A stretch of DNA of 64,000 nucleotides from Sutcliffiella cohnii (GCF_002250055.1 NZ_CP018866.1:512001-576000), one strand, 5' to 3'; positions 1-8,902 are shown, numbered from the stretch's first letter. Numbers and translations are program-made. Notes: a model not told the origin generated them from the letters alone.

Positions 1-1
1 T

Positions 2-1021
2 AAGTGTCCTCACTGTCTTAAAACGCTAGAAAAAATTAAAGAACGAAAAGATTTTCACGTGTTTAAGTGTAAAAATGATAGTTGTACTTATTATCAAAAG
101 AACTTGAATGCCATGACCAAAAAAGAGAAAAAACTGTTTAAAGAAGATCCACAATCGCTGAAAGTTCGATATATTTATCGGAAATTTCACATCGACTATC
201 AACCGTTATCAAAACAGTCACCAGAGCAGCCAAAAGTCGATTTATCAAGATTGTATGTTTCACCGCATACACTTGGGCTCATCTTGACGTACCATGTCAA
301 TTACGGATTATCGGCCCGTAAAACGGCCGCGATCATGAAGGATATTCACGGTGTGTCTGTCTCCCATCAAAGTATCCTAAACTACGAAAACAGCGTCGCA
401 TTATGGCTCAAGCCTTATATTGACTACTTTCCGTATGAGCTGTCGGATCAATTCTGTGGGGATGAAACGTACATCCGGGTCAACGGTCGTTGGCATTACC
501 TGTTTTTCTTTTTTGATGCGGTCAAGAAAGTCATTCTTTCGTATCCAGTGTCGCCAAATCGCGACACCGCAACAGCGATACGAGCGATTGATGAAGTACT
601 AGTGAAGCTGAAAGAAATACCCGAAAACCTACAATTTGTAGTAGATGGTAACCCTATTTACTTGTTGGCACAGCATTTCTTCGCAGAGAACAGCATATCG
701 TTTGACGTAAAACAGGTCATCGGGCTAACAAATGAAGACGATGTCTCTAGAGAGTATCGACCTCTCAAGCAAATCATCGAGAGACTAAATCGCACGTTTA
801 AAGGGAATTATCGATCGACGCACGGCTTTGGTTCTGAACAAGGATCTGTTTCTTTTGTGACATTGTTTGTGGCTTACTTTAACTTCTTACGTCCACATTC
901 TTCACTTGAAGGTAAAGTGCCAGTAACAATTCCAGAATTAGAAAAGCTACCAACCATGCCAGCGAAATGGACAGCCCTTATTGGATTAGCTCAAGACTGG
1001 ATTCAACAACAGTCAGCCTAA
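2..1021 (+). CDS. IS6/IS240-like DDE transposase, 5' end outside window
   Basis: The reading frame is open to the left window edge, so the gene begins upstream; about 340 residues are visible. The first visible residues form a zinc ribbon (CPHC near the edge, then a C-x5-C pair about 20 residues later). The catalytic core follows with a DDE-type set: the D of GDETYIRV, the D of VVDGNP and the E of IIERLNR. This resembles the DDE_Tnp_IS240 domain, but the protein is longer than the usual 230-residue IS6-type enzyme because of the zinc ribbon and linker. The product would be a cytoplasmic transposase acting on the ends of its own element. The left end lies outside the window; an inverted repeat starts about 40 bp after the stop. 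The catalytic residues look intact. Exact IS family is uncertain. Confidence 0.85.
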   Translation, partial: KCPHCLKTLEKIKERKDFHVFKCKNDSCTYYQKNLNAMTKKEKKLFKEDPQSLKVRYIYRKFHIDYQPLSKQSPEQPKVDLSRLYVSPHTLGLILTYHVNYGLSARKTAAIMKDIHGVSVSHQSILNYENSVALWLKPYIDYFPYELSDQFCGDETYIRVNGRWHYLFFFFDAVKKVILSYPVSPNRDTATAIRAIDEVLVKLKEIPENLQFVVDGNPIYLLAQHFFAENSISFDVKQVIGLTNEDDVSREYRPLKQIIERLNRTFKGNYRSTHGFGSEQGSVSFVTLFVAYFNFLRPHSSLEGKVPVTIPELEKLPTMPAKWTALIGLAQDWIQQQSA

Positions 1022-1063
1022 CTTTTGTTTAGCTGAGCCCTATTCAGCTATCGACGAAGCGAA

Positions 1064-1190
1064 CTCTTGACAAACCGAATTTACCAATGGTTTAAAATGG
1101 AAAAAGTCAAGGGTTTATTTAGCATGCCTTCTTTTGTTCCCTTCGCCCTTGATTGACCTCTGAATAAACCATTGGTGTGTTTGTCAAGAG
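1064..1190. repeat. Two-block inverted repeat after the transposase
   Basis: Two perfect 12-bp blocks are arranged as one large hairpin: CTCTTGACAAAC (1064-1075) pairs with GTTTGTCAAGAG (1179-1190), and ACCAATGGTTTA (1083-1094) pairs with TAAACCATTGGT (1165-1176). A smaller TCAAGGG/CCCTTGA pair lies inside. It may be an IS end, a small passenger hairpin or a MITE. The rest of the gap between the transposase and the P450 remnant shows no gene. Confidence 0.7.
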
Positions 1191-1281
1191 CGATAGCGTG
1201 GTATTTCCACCTAATAAATGGTAGGTAGTATGAACCGTGCTAGTTTTTCATAGAACTTTTGACACTACCAATGGGAAGTTT

Positions 1282-1502
1282 CTACTTCGCATACCTTTGA
1301 TGAAGTAAGAAGAGAAGGTTTACTTCAGGTTTTAGACTTCCGTTCCATTCTTTAAATCGTTCAGGGCAAAATTCATGTGGCATTTTCCACAAGGATGTAT
1401 TATGATTCGCCGACATATCCAGTAAAACGAGCATTCCTTCTTTAAATTTACTAAGCTTTTTTCTAAACTTGGATCATGTGGAATTTGTTCGTTTTGCGCC
1501 AT
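1282..1502 (-). pseudogene. cypC: Remnant of a CYP152-type fatty-acid hydroxylase (cypC/ybdT-like)
   Basis: A good Shine-Dalgarno (AAGGAG) precedes an ATG at 1502 whose first residues, MAQNEQIPHDPSLEKSL, closely resemble the start of Bacillus CypC (recalled as MNEQIPHDKSLDNSL). After about 20 residues the frame shifts. In the new frame a late P450 segment follows directly: KEGMLVLLDMSANHN, then LWKMPHEF and PERFKEW, corresponding to the VLLDLYGTNHD, LWDHPDEF and PERF segment near residue 300 of CypC. The middle of the protein and the haem cysteine region are missing. Intact CypC is a peroxide-dependent fatty-acid hydroxylase of about 417 residues. This is therefore an internally deleted, frameshifted gene. 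The adjoining transposase suggests IS-associated decay (inference). Confidence 0.75.
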
Positions 1503-1628
1503 TGTATAACTCTCCTTAAACATTTCTACTAATAGTATGAGATGTGCGTATTCATTTTAACCAAAAATACCCAAGAAGGATGATGCAAAGAGCAAAAGAT
1601 ATTGCTAATATATATAAAAAAGAATGAA

Positions 1629-2120
1629 ATGGGGATGCGTGAATTGAAAGTTAGTAAAACGAATGCAATGAGAATACTTGATTCTAAAAAAATTCCCTAC
1701 GAGATTATAACGTATGAAAGTAAAGACGGTAAAATTGATGGAGTTTCCGTTGCAGAGAAAATCGGTAAAGATGTTAGAAGTGTGTATAAAACACTTGTCG
1801 CTCAAGGAAATAGTAAAAATATATACGTATATATTATCCCGGTTAATGACGAACTAGATCTTAAAAAGGGTGCAAAGGCAGTAAACGAAAAAAAGATTGA
1901 AATGATCCCGGTAAAGGATATTCAAAAATGGACGGGATATATTCGTGGTGGCTGTTCGCCAATTGGAATGAAAAAAGTGTATCCGACGGTGATTGATGAA
2001 AGTGCTGAAGGTCTGGAGAAAATAATAGTAAGTGGTGGGAAAATAGGTGTGCAGTTGGAGTTGACAGTGGGAGATTTGAAAGAAGTTACAAATGCCATGT
2101 TAGTAGATGTCATAAAATAA
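1629..2120 (+). CDS. ybaK: YbaK/EbsC-type Cys-tRNA deacylase
   Basis: A 163-residue protein covering the full YbaK/ProX-like editing domain. The family hydrolyses misacylated Cys-tRNA(Pro) or Cys-tRNA(Cys) in trans in the cytoplasm. Recognisable signatures are the N-terminal TNAMRILDSKKIPYEI, the segment VYKTLVAQG around residue 50, and the late YIRGGCSPIGMKK loop that carries the family's conserved Gly/Cys-Ser-Pro stretch. A TTG 27 bp upstream is also open, but the ATG at 1629 (or 1635) gives the normal N-terminus. Only a weak purine-rich ribosome site is visible. It is a single gene ending in a bidirectional terminator shared with the convergent anti-sigma gene. Confidence 0.85.
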   Translation: MGMRELKVSKTNAMRILDSKKIPYEIITYESKDGKIDGVSVAEKIGKDVRSVYKTLVAQGNSKNIYVYIIPVNDELDLKKGAKAVNEKKIEMIPVKDIQKWTGYIRGGCSPIGMKKVYPTVIDESAEGLEKIIVSGGKIGVQLELTVGDLKEVTNAMLVDVIK

Positions 2121-2121
2121 A

Positions 2122-2156
2122 GGTCTGGAACTTTGATTAAGGTCCAGACCATACTT
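2122..2156. terminator. Bidirectional terminator between ybaK and the anti-sigma gene
   Basis: GGTCTGGA (2122-2129) pairs with TCCAGACC (2143-2150) across a 13-base loop, followed by an AT-rich tract with five T residues. It sits between two convergent stop codons. Confidence 0.8.
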
Positions 2157-2157
2157 T

Positions 2158-3507
2158 TTACTTCATATCAAACTCAATTGCTAAATCAGAATATACTTCA
2201 TATGTTGCGTCATATAACATAAGCTCTAAATTACTTGAAAGGTCAACTTTAGGATATGTCACTTTAATATAATCATTTTCAACTTTATAAGACTTTGCCA
2301 TGAATTCTTCGTTCGAATCTATATCTATAATTCGTGGGAAAATCGGTAATTCATCATTCATTTTATAGTACACTACTGTAGCGTCGTTCTTTCCTTCAAT
2401 TTTTAAAACTTCTATATTTGATTCCAGTTGTAATGTTGACCCTACTTCAAATGGAGCAGTGATTTCATAGTATCTATAGGATTCCCCAGTCCCGCTGTTA
2501 TGGTCGACTTTATAGCCATTATATTTTACAAGGAATGGAGTTAATTTATATTTATATAAATTATTAGAACGAGTGATTTCTACTGTTTCTTTATACGTTT
2601 TCCCTGGCTGAATAATGTTACTACTAGAATTTGACCAACTTCTGTTAACTCTTTCAATGTGCATTTCACCATCAAATCCGACTGCAGTAACAAAAAAATC
2701 ATGCATATAATGATCTACAGCTATTCGTCTTTCTTCTGCTAGTTTAGTAATCGCATCCACTAATAATGTAGTTGGTGTTAATTCAACTTTTCTAATGTTA
2801 AAGGAATTTTCATTTTCATCTTCTTTTTTCGGAAGAGAGGAAAGAGTTATGTATTCTTCCTCTTTCTTAATAGGAAATTGGAAAATCCAGTTCCCTTTTA
2901 TGTTATCTATACTAGTTATGTGAAGTTTAACTTCTCCTTCATCTGGAAAGTCGTTTGTATGAAGGGTAGGTAAAATATCCCCTTTGTAAAACAAATCTCT
3001 ATTTACTAGACCACCCAAACTAGACCCACCTACAGACTCACCATTTACGTATAATTCCCAATTAATAATAGTCTCTTTTCCTAACAAATCTAATCCATCT
3101 ACTCGATATGAGATTGCCATTTGATAATTGTCTAAATATGACTCTTCTAAAAATACTCTTATACCTTGGTCTTCTGCTATAAGAGTGTTTTTGTTCACTC
3201 TTCCTTCTTCTACCATTCTTTTGAGCCCTTGGTCGCCTCTATGATAAATAATACTATTGTCAGGTAAACTTGCTGTAATAGAGTTCTCATTATCAGTTTT
3301 TTCATAGTAGGACGAGAAAAGTAGAGCACCAATTGCCAAAACAAAAATCGAAGCTAAAGACGCAAATATATTTTGCTTTCTATTAAACGTTTGTTTAGTT
3401 TGCTTTTTTGCAAGTTGTAGTGAACGATTAACCGTCTCGTCTAATTTCGTACTAGGTACGTCAACACTATCTACCATACTTTTAATATTCCGTTCCATTT
3501 GATCCAT
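2158..3507 (-). CDS. DUF4179-type membrane anti-sigma factor
   Basis: A 449-residue protein with a charged cytoplasmic N-terminus (residues 1-45), one transmembrane segment (about 46-66, IFASLASIFVLAIGALLF) and a large extracellular part rich in beta-strand sequence. This is the layout of DUF4179 (with DUF5643-like) proteins encoded directly after ECF sigma factors. The role inferred is to hold the partner sigma factor at the membrane until an envelope signal releases it. The start codon overlaps the last 26 bp of the sigma gene, so the pair is probably translationally coupled. The signal is unknown. Confidence is high for topology and pairing, moderate for function. Confidence 0.8.
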   Translation of the reverse strand: MDQMERNIKSMVDSVDVPSTKLDETVNRSLQLAKKQTKQTFNRKQNIFASLASIFVLAIGALLFSSYYEKTDNENSITASLPDNSIIYHRGDQGLKRMVEEGRVNKNTLIAEDQGIRVFLEESYLDNYQMAISYRVDGLDLLGKETIINWELYVNGESVGGSSLGGLVNRDLFYKGDILPTLHTNDFPDEGEVKLHITSIDNIKGNWIFQFPIKKEEEYITLSSLPKKEDENENSFNIRKVELTPTTLLVDAITKLAEERRIAVDHYMHDFFVTAVGFDGEMHIERVNRSWSNSSSNIIQPGKTYKETVEITRSNNLYKYKLTPFLVKYNGYKVDHNSGTGESYRYYEITAPFEVGSTLQLESNIEVLKIEGKNDATVVYYKMNDELPIFPRIIDIDSNEEFMAKSYKVENDYIKVTYPKVDLSSNLELMLYDATYEVYSDLAIEFDMK

Positions 3508-4015
3508 ATGTTTCCCCTCCGTTTTCTAATTTTTCTTTCACTTTTGTTAGAGCGCGGTGAAGTTGTGATTTGATTGTTCCTTCTGGTTTTTCTAACATAT
3601 GAGCAATTTCTGGTATTGAATAGCCGGAGTAAAACCGTAGTAATAGTAATGTTTTTTGTTCCGGCTTTAATTGATCAAATACTTGCTCCATATCCATCGA
3701 AATTATTGATTGGTTTTCGTGGCTTCGTTCTGGAGTTAGCCACTCCTGATCTAAATAAATGACGTTTTTTGATTTTCTAATATGGTCAATAGCAGAATTT
3801 ATGACAATACGAGTAATCCAAGTAGAGAAGTACTTCTTTTCTTTCAACTTGTGAAAAGATTTATAGCCTTTAATAATCGCATCTTGAACGATATCTAGCG
3901 CATCTTGTTCATTTTTCACATAGGAATATGCAATTTTATAGAGTTTTTCTCGCTCATTTTTTATTAAAACTTCAAAGGAATGTTCCTCTGTACGTTTAAA
4001 AAAGGATGTAAACAC
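3482..4015 (-). CDS. ECF-type RNA polymerase sigma factor
   Basis: A 177-residue sigma-70 family protein of group IV size. Region 2 spans about residues 20-88 (YSYVKNEQDALDIVQDAI, then FSTWITRIVINSAIDHIRK). Region 4 spans about 110-165, with the helix-turn-helix SIPEIAHMLEKPEGTIKSQL. Regions 1 and 3 are absent, as usual for ECF factors. The start is GTG with a strong GGGAGG site just upstream. It is the first gene of a two-gene operon with the membrane anti-sigma. It resembles SigV/SigY/SigM-like Bacillus ECF factors, but I cannot assign an orthologue. ECF pairs are usually autoregulated; I could not fix a convincing self-recognised promoter here. Confidence 0.9.
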   Translation of the reverse strand: MFTSFFKRTEEHSFEVLIKNEREKLYKIAYSYVKNEQDALDIVQDAIIKGYKSFHKLKEKKYFSTWITRIVINSAIDHIRKSKNVIYLDQEWLTPERSHENQSIISMDMEQVFDQLKPEQKTLLLLRFYSGYSIPEIAHMLEKPEGTIKSQLHRALTKVKEKLENGGETYGSNGTEY

Positions 4016-4158
4016 CGTAAATCCTCCCTTCCCTAAATTTCCATTTTACTATAAAAACATTAATAAAGACCGTCTTGATTGAATGTTTCTACTTATTAGA
4101 CCAAACAAAACTTGTAACCGTTCCAATTAAAAATATAAAAATATTTTTTAAAAAACTA

Positions 4159-4187
4159 TTGAATTAATATGCGTAATGTTGCATAAT
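4159..4187 (+). promoter_or_regulatory. Sigma-A promoter of the antiporter gene
   Basis: TTGAAT (4159-4164) and CATAAT (4182-4187) are separated by exactly 17 bp. An ATGC-N8-GCAT dyad overlaps the -10 side. It lies 49 bp before the antiporter ATG, which has its own AGGAGG site. Confidence 0.65.
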
Positions 4188-4235
4188 TAATCAAGTTCAT
4201 AATTATATAAAAAATAACAACAGGAGGAACATAAA

Positions 4236-5768
4236 ATGGAGCATATCGGTTGGTTGTCGTTAATACCACCAGTGTTAGCGATTATTATTGCAATCATGAC
4301 AAAAAATGTCATTATATCATTATTTTTCGGTACTTTCTCAGGGGTTTTAATATTAAGTAGTTGGGCGCCATTAACGGCAACGAAAACAATAATAGGTGAA
4401 TATTTATTCGTCCAACTAACAGATAGTTATAATGCAGGAGTGCTAGTGTTGTTAGTATTTATCGGAGGATTCGTTGCGTTAATGGAGCGTTCCGGTGGGG
4501 CTGCAGCATTTGCGGACAAGGTTATTCATTTCCTTAACACGAAAGTGAAAACACAGTTAGCTGCATGGTTTGGTGGGATCATTATTTTCTTCTCGGATTT
4601 AGGGACACCATTATTAAATGGACCTATTTTTGAAAAAGTTTTTGATAAAGCAAAACTTTCTAGAGAAAAATTAGCGTGGATTATTGATTCAACAGCGTCA
4701 CCAGTAGCAGTTCTTATCCCGTTTATCGGCTGGGGCGTTTACATTATGGGACTTATTCAAAAAGAATTTGAAGCGTTAAGTCTTGCAGAATCAGATTGGG
4801 ATGCGTTTGTTGCGGCAATTCCGTATCAATTTTACCCAATTCTTACATTATTAATGGTGCCGCTTGTTGCGTTTACGAAATTAGATTTTGGAGCGATGGC
4901 AAAGGCGGAGAAAAGGGTTCAAGAAACAGGGGCGCTATATTGGCCTGAATCTAAACCGCTACGTAAGTCAGAAACGATGCAAGAAATCTCAGCAACAAAA
5001 AGTAAAGCGAGCTTAATTTGGTTACCATTATTAACATTACTCGTTACGTTATTTGGAATTTTAATTTCTTTAGGCTTCCCGTTTGAAAGAATTGGCGGAA
5101 GTGATTTCCGCGTTGCCTTAACGACTGCGTATTTGTTTGCTGCTATTCTATTAATTATTATGATGGTTTACTATAAAGTGAAAAAGTTTGGCGAAGCATT
5201 AGAAATTTACATGTCAGGTATGCAACGAATGATGAACGTGGCCATTACACTAGTTCTAGCTTGGGCGTTAGGTACCGTTATTAAAAACGCGGGAACGGCT
5301 AACTATATCGTTGAAGTAATGGACGGTAATGTACCAGCATACTTAATTCCTGTTATTTTATTTATTGCAGGAGCGGCTATGTCATTTGCAACTGGTAGTT
5401 CATGGGGGACGTTTGCCATTATGATGCCACTAGCAATTCCGATGGCATTCCATTTCGATGCATCAATTTATATTGCAATTGGAGCCGTTTTATCAGGAGG
5501 ATTATTCGGAGACCATTGTTCACCAATCTCTGATACTACGATTTTAGCTTCGACTGGTGCTGGGTGTGACCATATTGACCACGTGAAAACGCAATTACCG
5601 TATGCATTATTAAACGGTGGAGCGGCAATGGTTGCCTATTTAGTAGCAGGACTAACTGGAAACGTAATGTCACTTCTATTAGCAATTGTATTAATGGTAG
5701 TTACAGTAGTACTACTCGCAAGAAGACAAAAAGGGTTAAATATAGACACGAAAAACCTTTCCTCGTAA
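4236..5768 (+). CDS. NhaC-family Na+/H+ antiporter
   Basis: A 510-residue integral membrane protein with roughly 11-12 hydrophobic segments spread over its whole length and no soluble domain. The pattern matches the NhaC/YheL/MleN superfamily: SLIPPVLAIIIAIMTKNV at the N-terminus, the polar intramembrane FFSDLGTPLLNGPI motif near residue 115, DSTASPVAVLIPFIGWG near 150, and the repeated GLFGDHCSPISDTTILAS motif near 420. The family exchanges cytoplasmic Na+ for H+, or sometimes malate/lactate coupled to ion exchange, across the cell membrane. The gene stands alone between its own promoter and a strong terminator. The substrate cannot be fixed from sequence alone. Confidence 0.85.
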   Translation: MEHIGWLSLIPPVLAIIIAIMTKNVIISLFFGTFSGVLILSSWAPLTATKTIIGEYLFVQLTDSYNAGVLVLLVFIGGFVALMERSGGAAAFADKVIHFLNTKVKTQLAAWFGGIIIFFSDLGTPLLNGPIFEKVFDKAKLSREKLAWIIDSTASPVAVLIPFIGWGVYIMGLIQKEFEALSLAESDWDAFVAAIPYQFYPILTLLMVPLVAFTKLDFGAMAKAEKRVQETGALYWPESKPLRKSETMQEISATKSKASLIWLPLLTLLVTLFGILISLGFPFERIGGSDFRVALTTAYLFAAILLIIMMVYYKVKKFGEALEIYMSGMQRMMNVAITLVLAWALGTVIKNAGTANYIVEVMDGNVPAYLIPVILFIAGAAMSFATGSSWGTFAIMMPLAIPMAFHFDASIYIAIGAVLSGGLFGDHCSPISDTTILASTGAGCDHIDHVKTQLPYALLNGGAAMVAYLVAGLTGNVMSLLLAIVLMVVTVVLLARRQKGLNIDTKNLSS

Positions 5769-5786
5769 TGGGGAAAGGTTTTTTTT
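5754..5786 (+). terminator. Intrinsic terminator overlapping the antiporter stop codon
   Basis: AACCTTTCC (5754-5762) pairs with GGAAAGGTT (5772-5780) and is followed by eight T residues. The antiporter stop codon lies in the loop. Confidence 0.85.
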
Positions 5787-5790
5787 ATAC

Positions 5791-6498
5791 TCAGTCTACA
5801 TACATAACTTTTGAACTACTCACTTCTAAACAATATAATCTCCCACCGTACGCACAACCACCATCTATTCCAATAATCTTGTTTCGACCAAAATATACGT
5901 CTTCACTTTTATGTAAATGTTTTACCGGTGTATGACCAAAAACGACTGTTTTTTCGCCGTTATAGCCTTGATGGAATTCTTCACGAATCCACACTAACGT
6001 TTGAAGATCCGTTTCTTCAACCGGACTTGTCGGATGAACTCCGGCATGAACAAAAATATGCGTATCCGTCTCATAGTAGTGGTGAAGCTGTTGAAGAAAT
6101 TCAATGTGTTCGCGTATTTCGTCATTCATTTGAAGAGGTTCAGGCATTTCTTCTGTCGTATACCAATACTTCGCATCATCTTTTTCAATGTTATACCCGT
6201 AATTTTGCAGTGTCTTTATTCCACCGTTATAAAACCATCTTTTTACGTTCATAGGATCATCCGTCAAAAAGGCATCTACCATCATTTTATCGTGATTCCC
6301 AATTAGCGCTATTGCACCATCATCCTCTACTAATCTTTGAACCGAATTTAATACATCTCTAGAGCTTGGTCCACGATCGATATAATCTCCTAATAACAGC
6401 AATTGATCCTTATCATTACGAAAGTCTACTAGGTGTAAAAGTTTTTCAAATTTCTCTATATCTCCATGAATATCACTAATAGCAAGCATTCTCTTCAA
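5791..6498 (-). CDS. Metallophosphoesterase, serine/threonine phosphatase-like
   Basis: A calcineurin-like phosphatase of about 235 residues with all metal-binding motifs in order: SDIHGD near residue 7, GDYIDRG near 42, GNHD near 73, HAGVHP near 150 and FGHTP near 190. It belongs with small PPP-type enzymes (PphA/PrpE-like Ser/Thr phosphatases or ApaH-like dinucleotide hydrolases). It would act in the cytoplasm using two metal ions. The start is ambiguous: an ATG at 6510 has its AAAGGG directly adjoining, the TTG at 6498 has GGAG four bases upstream and gives MKRMLAISDIHG, and an ATG at 6489 is also possible. I prefer 6498. It is convergent with the antiporter and has no operon partner. Confidence 0.85.
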   Translation of the reverse strand: MKRMLAISDIHGDIEKFEKLLHLVDFRNDKDQLLLLGDYIDRGPSSRDVLNSVQRLVEDDGAIALIGNHDKMMVDAFLTDDPMNVKRWFYNGGIKTLQNYGYNIEKDDAKYWYTTEEMPEPLQMNDEIREHIEFLQQLHHYYETDTHIFVHAGVHPTSPVEETDLQTLVWIREEFHQGYNGEKTVVFGHTPVKHLHKSEDVYFGRNKIIGIDGGCAYGGRLYCLEVSSSKVMYVD

Positions 6499-6510
6499 AA
6501 ATCTCCACAT

Positions 6511-6905
6511 CCCTTTTATGCGAGTAATTCCTTATATTTTAGCATAATGTTATGTATTGATTTTACAAAAGATAGAAATTCTTAACGGCTCCTTTACATA
6601 CTTTTATCTTCAGTTAATCGTTCTCCGAATTATTCTCAATTTTTTAGGTCTCGTTATCCTCATACTACTAGGTTGTTTGCAACAAAATGGTTCAAGGATA
6701 AAGGGAAAACTTTTTAAAAAATGGTGACGCCTGGTGAACGAAGCGTTTTGAAATCTCTCTTTCTAAACATTTACAAACCATTAATTACTTTACATTTTCA
6801 AATATTACTTAACGAAACATTCAAACTACTTTTACGGCAGCTTCGTACTCGGTAGGTATAATGAATCATGTTAACTTAGGATGAAAATATTAGGGGGTTA
6901 CATCT
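6511..6905. other. Intergenic stretch upstream of the ABC operon
   Basis: This 395-bp divergent region is AT-rich. A TATAAT at 6858-6863 is the best -10 candidate for the ABC operon, but no good -35 lies 17 bp before it (TTACGG is 20 bp away). A 56-codon frame at 6557-6727 has no ribosome site and was not called. No repeat or structured RNA was recognised. Confidence 0.4.
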
Positions 6906-8015
6906 TTGAGAATAGAGTTGAGGGACATAACGATGAAATTTGACGATGTTACCGCAGTGGATCGATTAAACGTGACGATTAATGATGCGGAACTCGTATC
7001 CCTTTTAGGGCCAAGTGGGTGTGGAAAAAGTACAACCTTATTTATGCTAGCCGGATTGTACAAGCCTACGTCAGGACAATTATTTTTCGGTGAAAAACTA
7101 GTAAACGATATTGAACCAGAGCATAGAGAAATTGGGATGGTGTTTCAAAACTACGCCTTATATCCACATATGACCGTATTAAAAAATATTATGTTTCCAT
7201 TAAGAATGACAAAAGTACCTAAAAAAGAGGCGGAAGAAAGAGCGATTGAAATGGCAAAGCTCGTACAAATTGACCATCTATTAATGCGAAAGCCGAAACA
7301 GCTTTCAGGAGGTCAGCAACAACGTGTTGCAATAGCACGTGCGCTAGTAAAACAGCCAAAGCTACTGTTGCTCGACGAACCACTTTCTAATTTAGACGCA
7401 CGCTTAAGGTTAGAAATGCGTGAAGAAATTCGTCGCATTCAACAAGAAGTAGGAATTACGACTATTTTTGTTACGCATGATCAAGAAGAAGCGATGAGTA
7501 TATCAGACAAAGTGTTACTAATGAAGGACGGAAAATTTCAGCAGTTTAGTCCACCGCAACAAATGTATGACAGGCCAGTTAATGCTTTCGTTGGCAAGTT
7601 TATGGGGAATCCACCAATCAATATGATCCCAGTAAACTATCAACCTAGTAACCAATCATTACATATAAAAGACACAAAAAATAGCTTGCAACTTGATAAA
7701 CAGCTAGCTATTCCTAATGATTCAGAAAAAGAATTATTATTAGGCGTTCGAGCAGAAGATTTCTTTGTAACAGACAGTGAAGATAATAGTATTACAGCTA
7801 GAGTCGAGCTCGTAGAACGAATCGGCCGTGACACATTATTAACCGCTACCGTTGGGGAGTTGAAAATTAGAGCATTACTTGACCCAGAGCAAACAACAAA
7901 TAGTGGAGATGCGATTAAACTATCGATTCGTAAAGACCGTTATCATCTTTTTGATGCCGAGTCAGGACAGAATGTAGCGATTGAATCTATTGAAAAGAAG
8001 GAGCGCGTAGGGTGA
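6906..8015 (+). CDS. ugpC: Ugp/Msm-type sugar ABC transporter ATPase
   Basis: A 369-residue ATP-binding subunit of the CUT1 sugar family. Walker A is GPSGCGKST near residue 37, the signature is LSGGQQQRVAIARAL near 134, and Walker B is LLLLDEPLSNLDA near 154, followed by the switch histidine in FVTHDQEE. A C-terminal regulatory TOBE-like region fills residues 240-360. It powers uptake through the two permeases encoded next. The start is TTG, preceded by a GGGGG site. Its stop overlaps the next start (GTGA), so translation is coupled. In many Bacillaceae the ATPase (MsmX) is encoded elsewhere and shared; here the operon carries its own. Assignment to glycerol-3-phosphate rather than another sugar rests on gene order and the binding protein. 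Confidence 0.85.
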   Translation: MRIELRDITMKFDDVTAVDRLNVTINDAELVSLLGPSGCGKSTTLFMLAGLYKPTSGQLFFGEKLVNDIEPEHREIGMVFQNYALYPHMTVLKNIMFPLRMTKVPKKEAEERAIEMAKLVQIDHLLMRKPKQLSGGQQQRVAIARALVKQPKLLLLDEPLSNLDARLRLEMREEIRRIQQEVGITTIFVTHDQEEAMSISDKVLLMKDGKFQQFSPPQQMYDRPVNAFVGKFMGNPPINMIPVNYQPSNQSLHIKDTKNSLQLDKQLAIPNDSEKELLLGVRAEDFFVTDSEDNSITARVELVERIGRDTLLTATVGELKIRALLDPEQTTNSGDAIKLSIRKDRYHLFDAESGQNVAIESIEKKERVG

Positions 8016-8902
8016 TAGAAAAACCAACTATAAAAGGAACATTAAAAGCTCTTCTGTATTTAGCACCAGCTCTTATCGTTTTAGGAGTTTTTAATATATA
8101 TCCAATCATCATGTCGTTTTTAATGAGCTTTTATACAGATTACGATTATTTTAAAAATATCGTACATGAATATGGCTTTGACAACTTTATTTACATATAC
8201 AATGATCCGGAATTTAGGACTTCCATCAAAAACACGTTCATTTTCGTTTTAGGGGTCGTACCTGCGTCCATTATATTATCGCTATGGATCGCCATTTTAT
8301 TAAACACAAAAATAAAGTTTAGAGGTATTTTCCGATCGATATATTTTTTACCATTCGTTACGTCCGTTGTAGCAGTTTCCATTGTGTGGCGTTGGATTTA
8401 CCACACAGACTATGGGATATTTAACTACTTTTTAGGGCTAATTGGGATTGATCCGATACGTTGGTTAACGGACCCGAATTGGGCAATGCCCGCATTAATT
8501 ATTATGAGTATTTGGAAGAGTCTCGGATATAACATCATTATTTTTCTAGCAGGCTTACAAAATATTAACCACCAATATTATTTAGCAGCTCAAATTGACG
8601 GTGCTAGTTCATGGAAACGTTTTTTGCATATAACTGTTCCGATGTTATCGCCAACAACGTTCTTTGTATCGATTATCGCAGTAATAAATTCGTTTAAAGT
8701 GTTTGACGAAGTGTATGCACTTTTTGATGGAAAGCCTGGACCAGCGTATAGTGCACAAACAATTGTGTATTACATATATGACAAGTTTTATTTAGAATGG
8801 CAGTTCGGCATTGCTTCCGCAGCTGCGTATGTGTTGTTCATTATTATTTTTATCTTTACCCTTATCCAACTTTACATTGGAAAACGTAGGGTTACTTACT
8901 AG
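8012..8902 (+). CDS. ugpA: ABC sugar permease, UgpA/MalF-like
   Basis: A 296-residue inner membrane protein with about six transmembrane helices and the cytoplasmic EAA loop (YLAAQIDGASSWKRFLHITV, near residue 190) that docks on the ATPase. This is the MalF/UgpA side of a CUT1 importer. It starts with GTG overlapping the ATPase stop by 4 bp and is followed 17 bp later by the second permease, so the genes form one transcription unit. Length and topology are normal. The likely cargo is sn-glycerol-3-phosphate, a glycerophosphodiester or an oligosaccharide; sequence alone does not settle this. Confidence 0.85.
   Translation: MIEKPTIKGTLKALLYLAPALIVLGVFNIYPIIMSFLMSFYTDYDYFKNIVHEYGFDNFIYIYNDPEFRTSIKNTFIFVLGVVPASIILSLWIAILLNTKIKFRGIFRSIYFLPFVTSVVAVSIVWRWIYHTDYGIFNYFLGLIGIDPIRWLTDPNWAMPALIIMSIWKSLGYNIIIFLAGLQNINHQYYLAAQIDGASSWKRFLHITVPMLSPTTFFVSIIAVINSFKVFDEVYALFDGKPGPAYSAQTIVYYIYDKFYLEWQFGIASAAAYVLFIIIFIFTLIQLYIGKRRVTY

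Noticed and set aside
1332..1523. 63-codon minus-strand ORF as an intact small gene
   Set aside because: It starts in a CypC-like N-terminus and then reads the P450 segment out of frame; better explained as a pseudogene.
4030..4110. Possible ECF autoregulatory promoter (GAAAC and CGGTC on the minus strand) upstream of the sigma gene
   Set aside because: The spacing between the two boxes is about 12 bp instead of the usual 16, so the match is not convincing.
6557..6727. 56-codon frame with a hydrophobic stretch ending LLGC, resembling a lipoprotein signal
   Set aside because: TTG start without a ribosome site, no mature domain after the cysteine, and AT-rich sequence readily gives such stretches.
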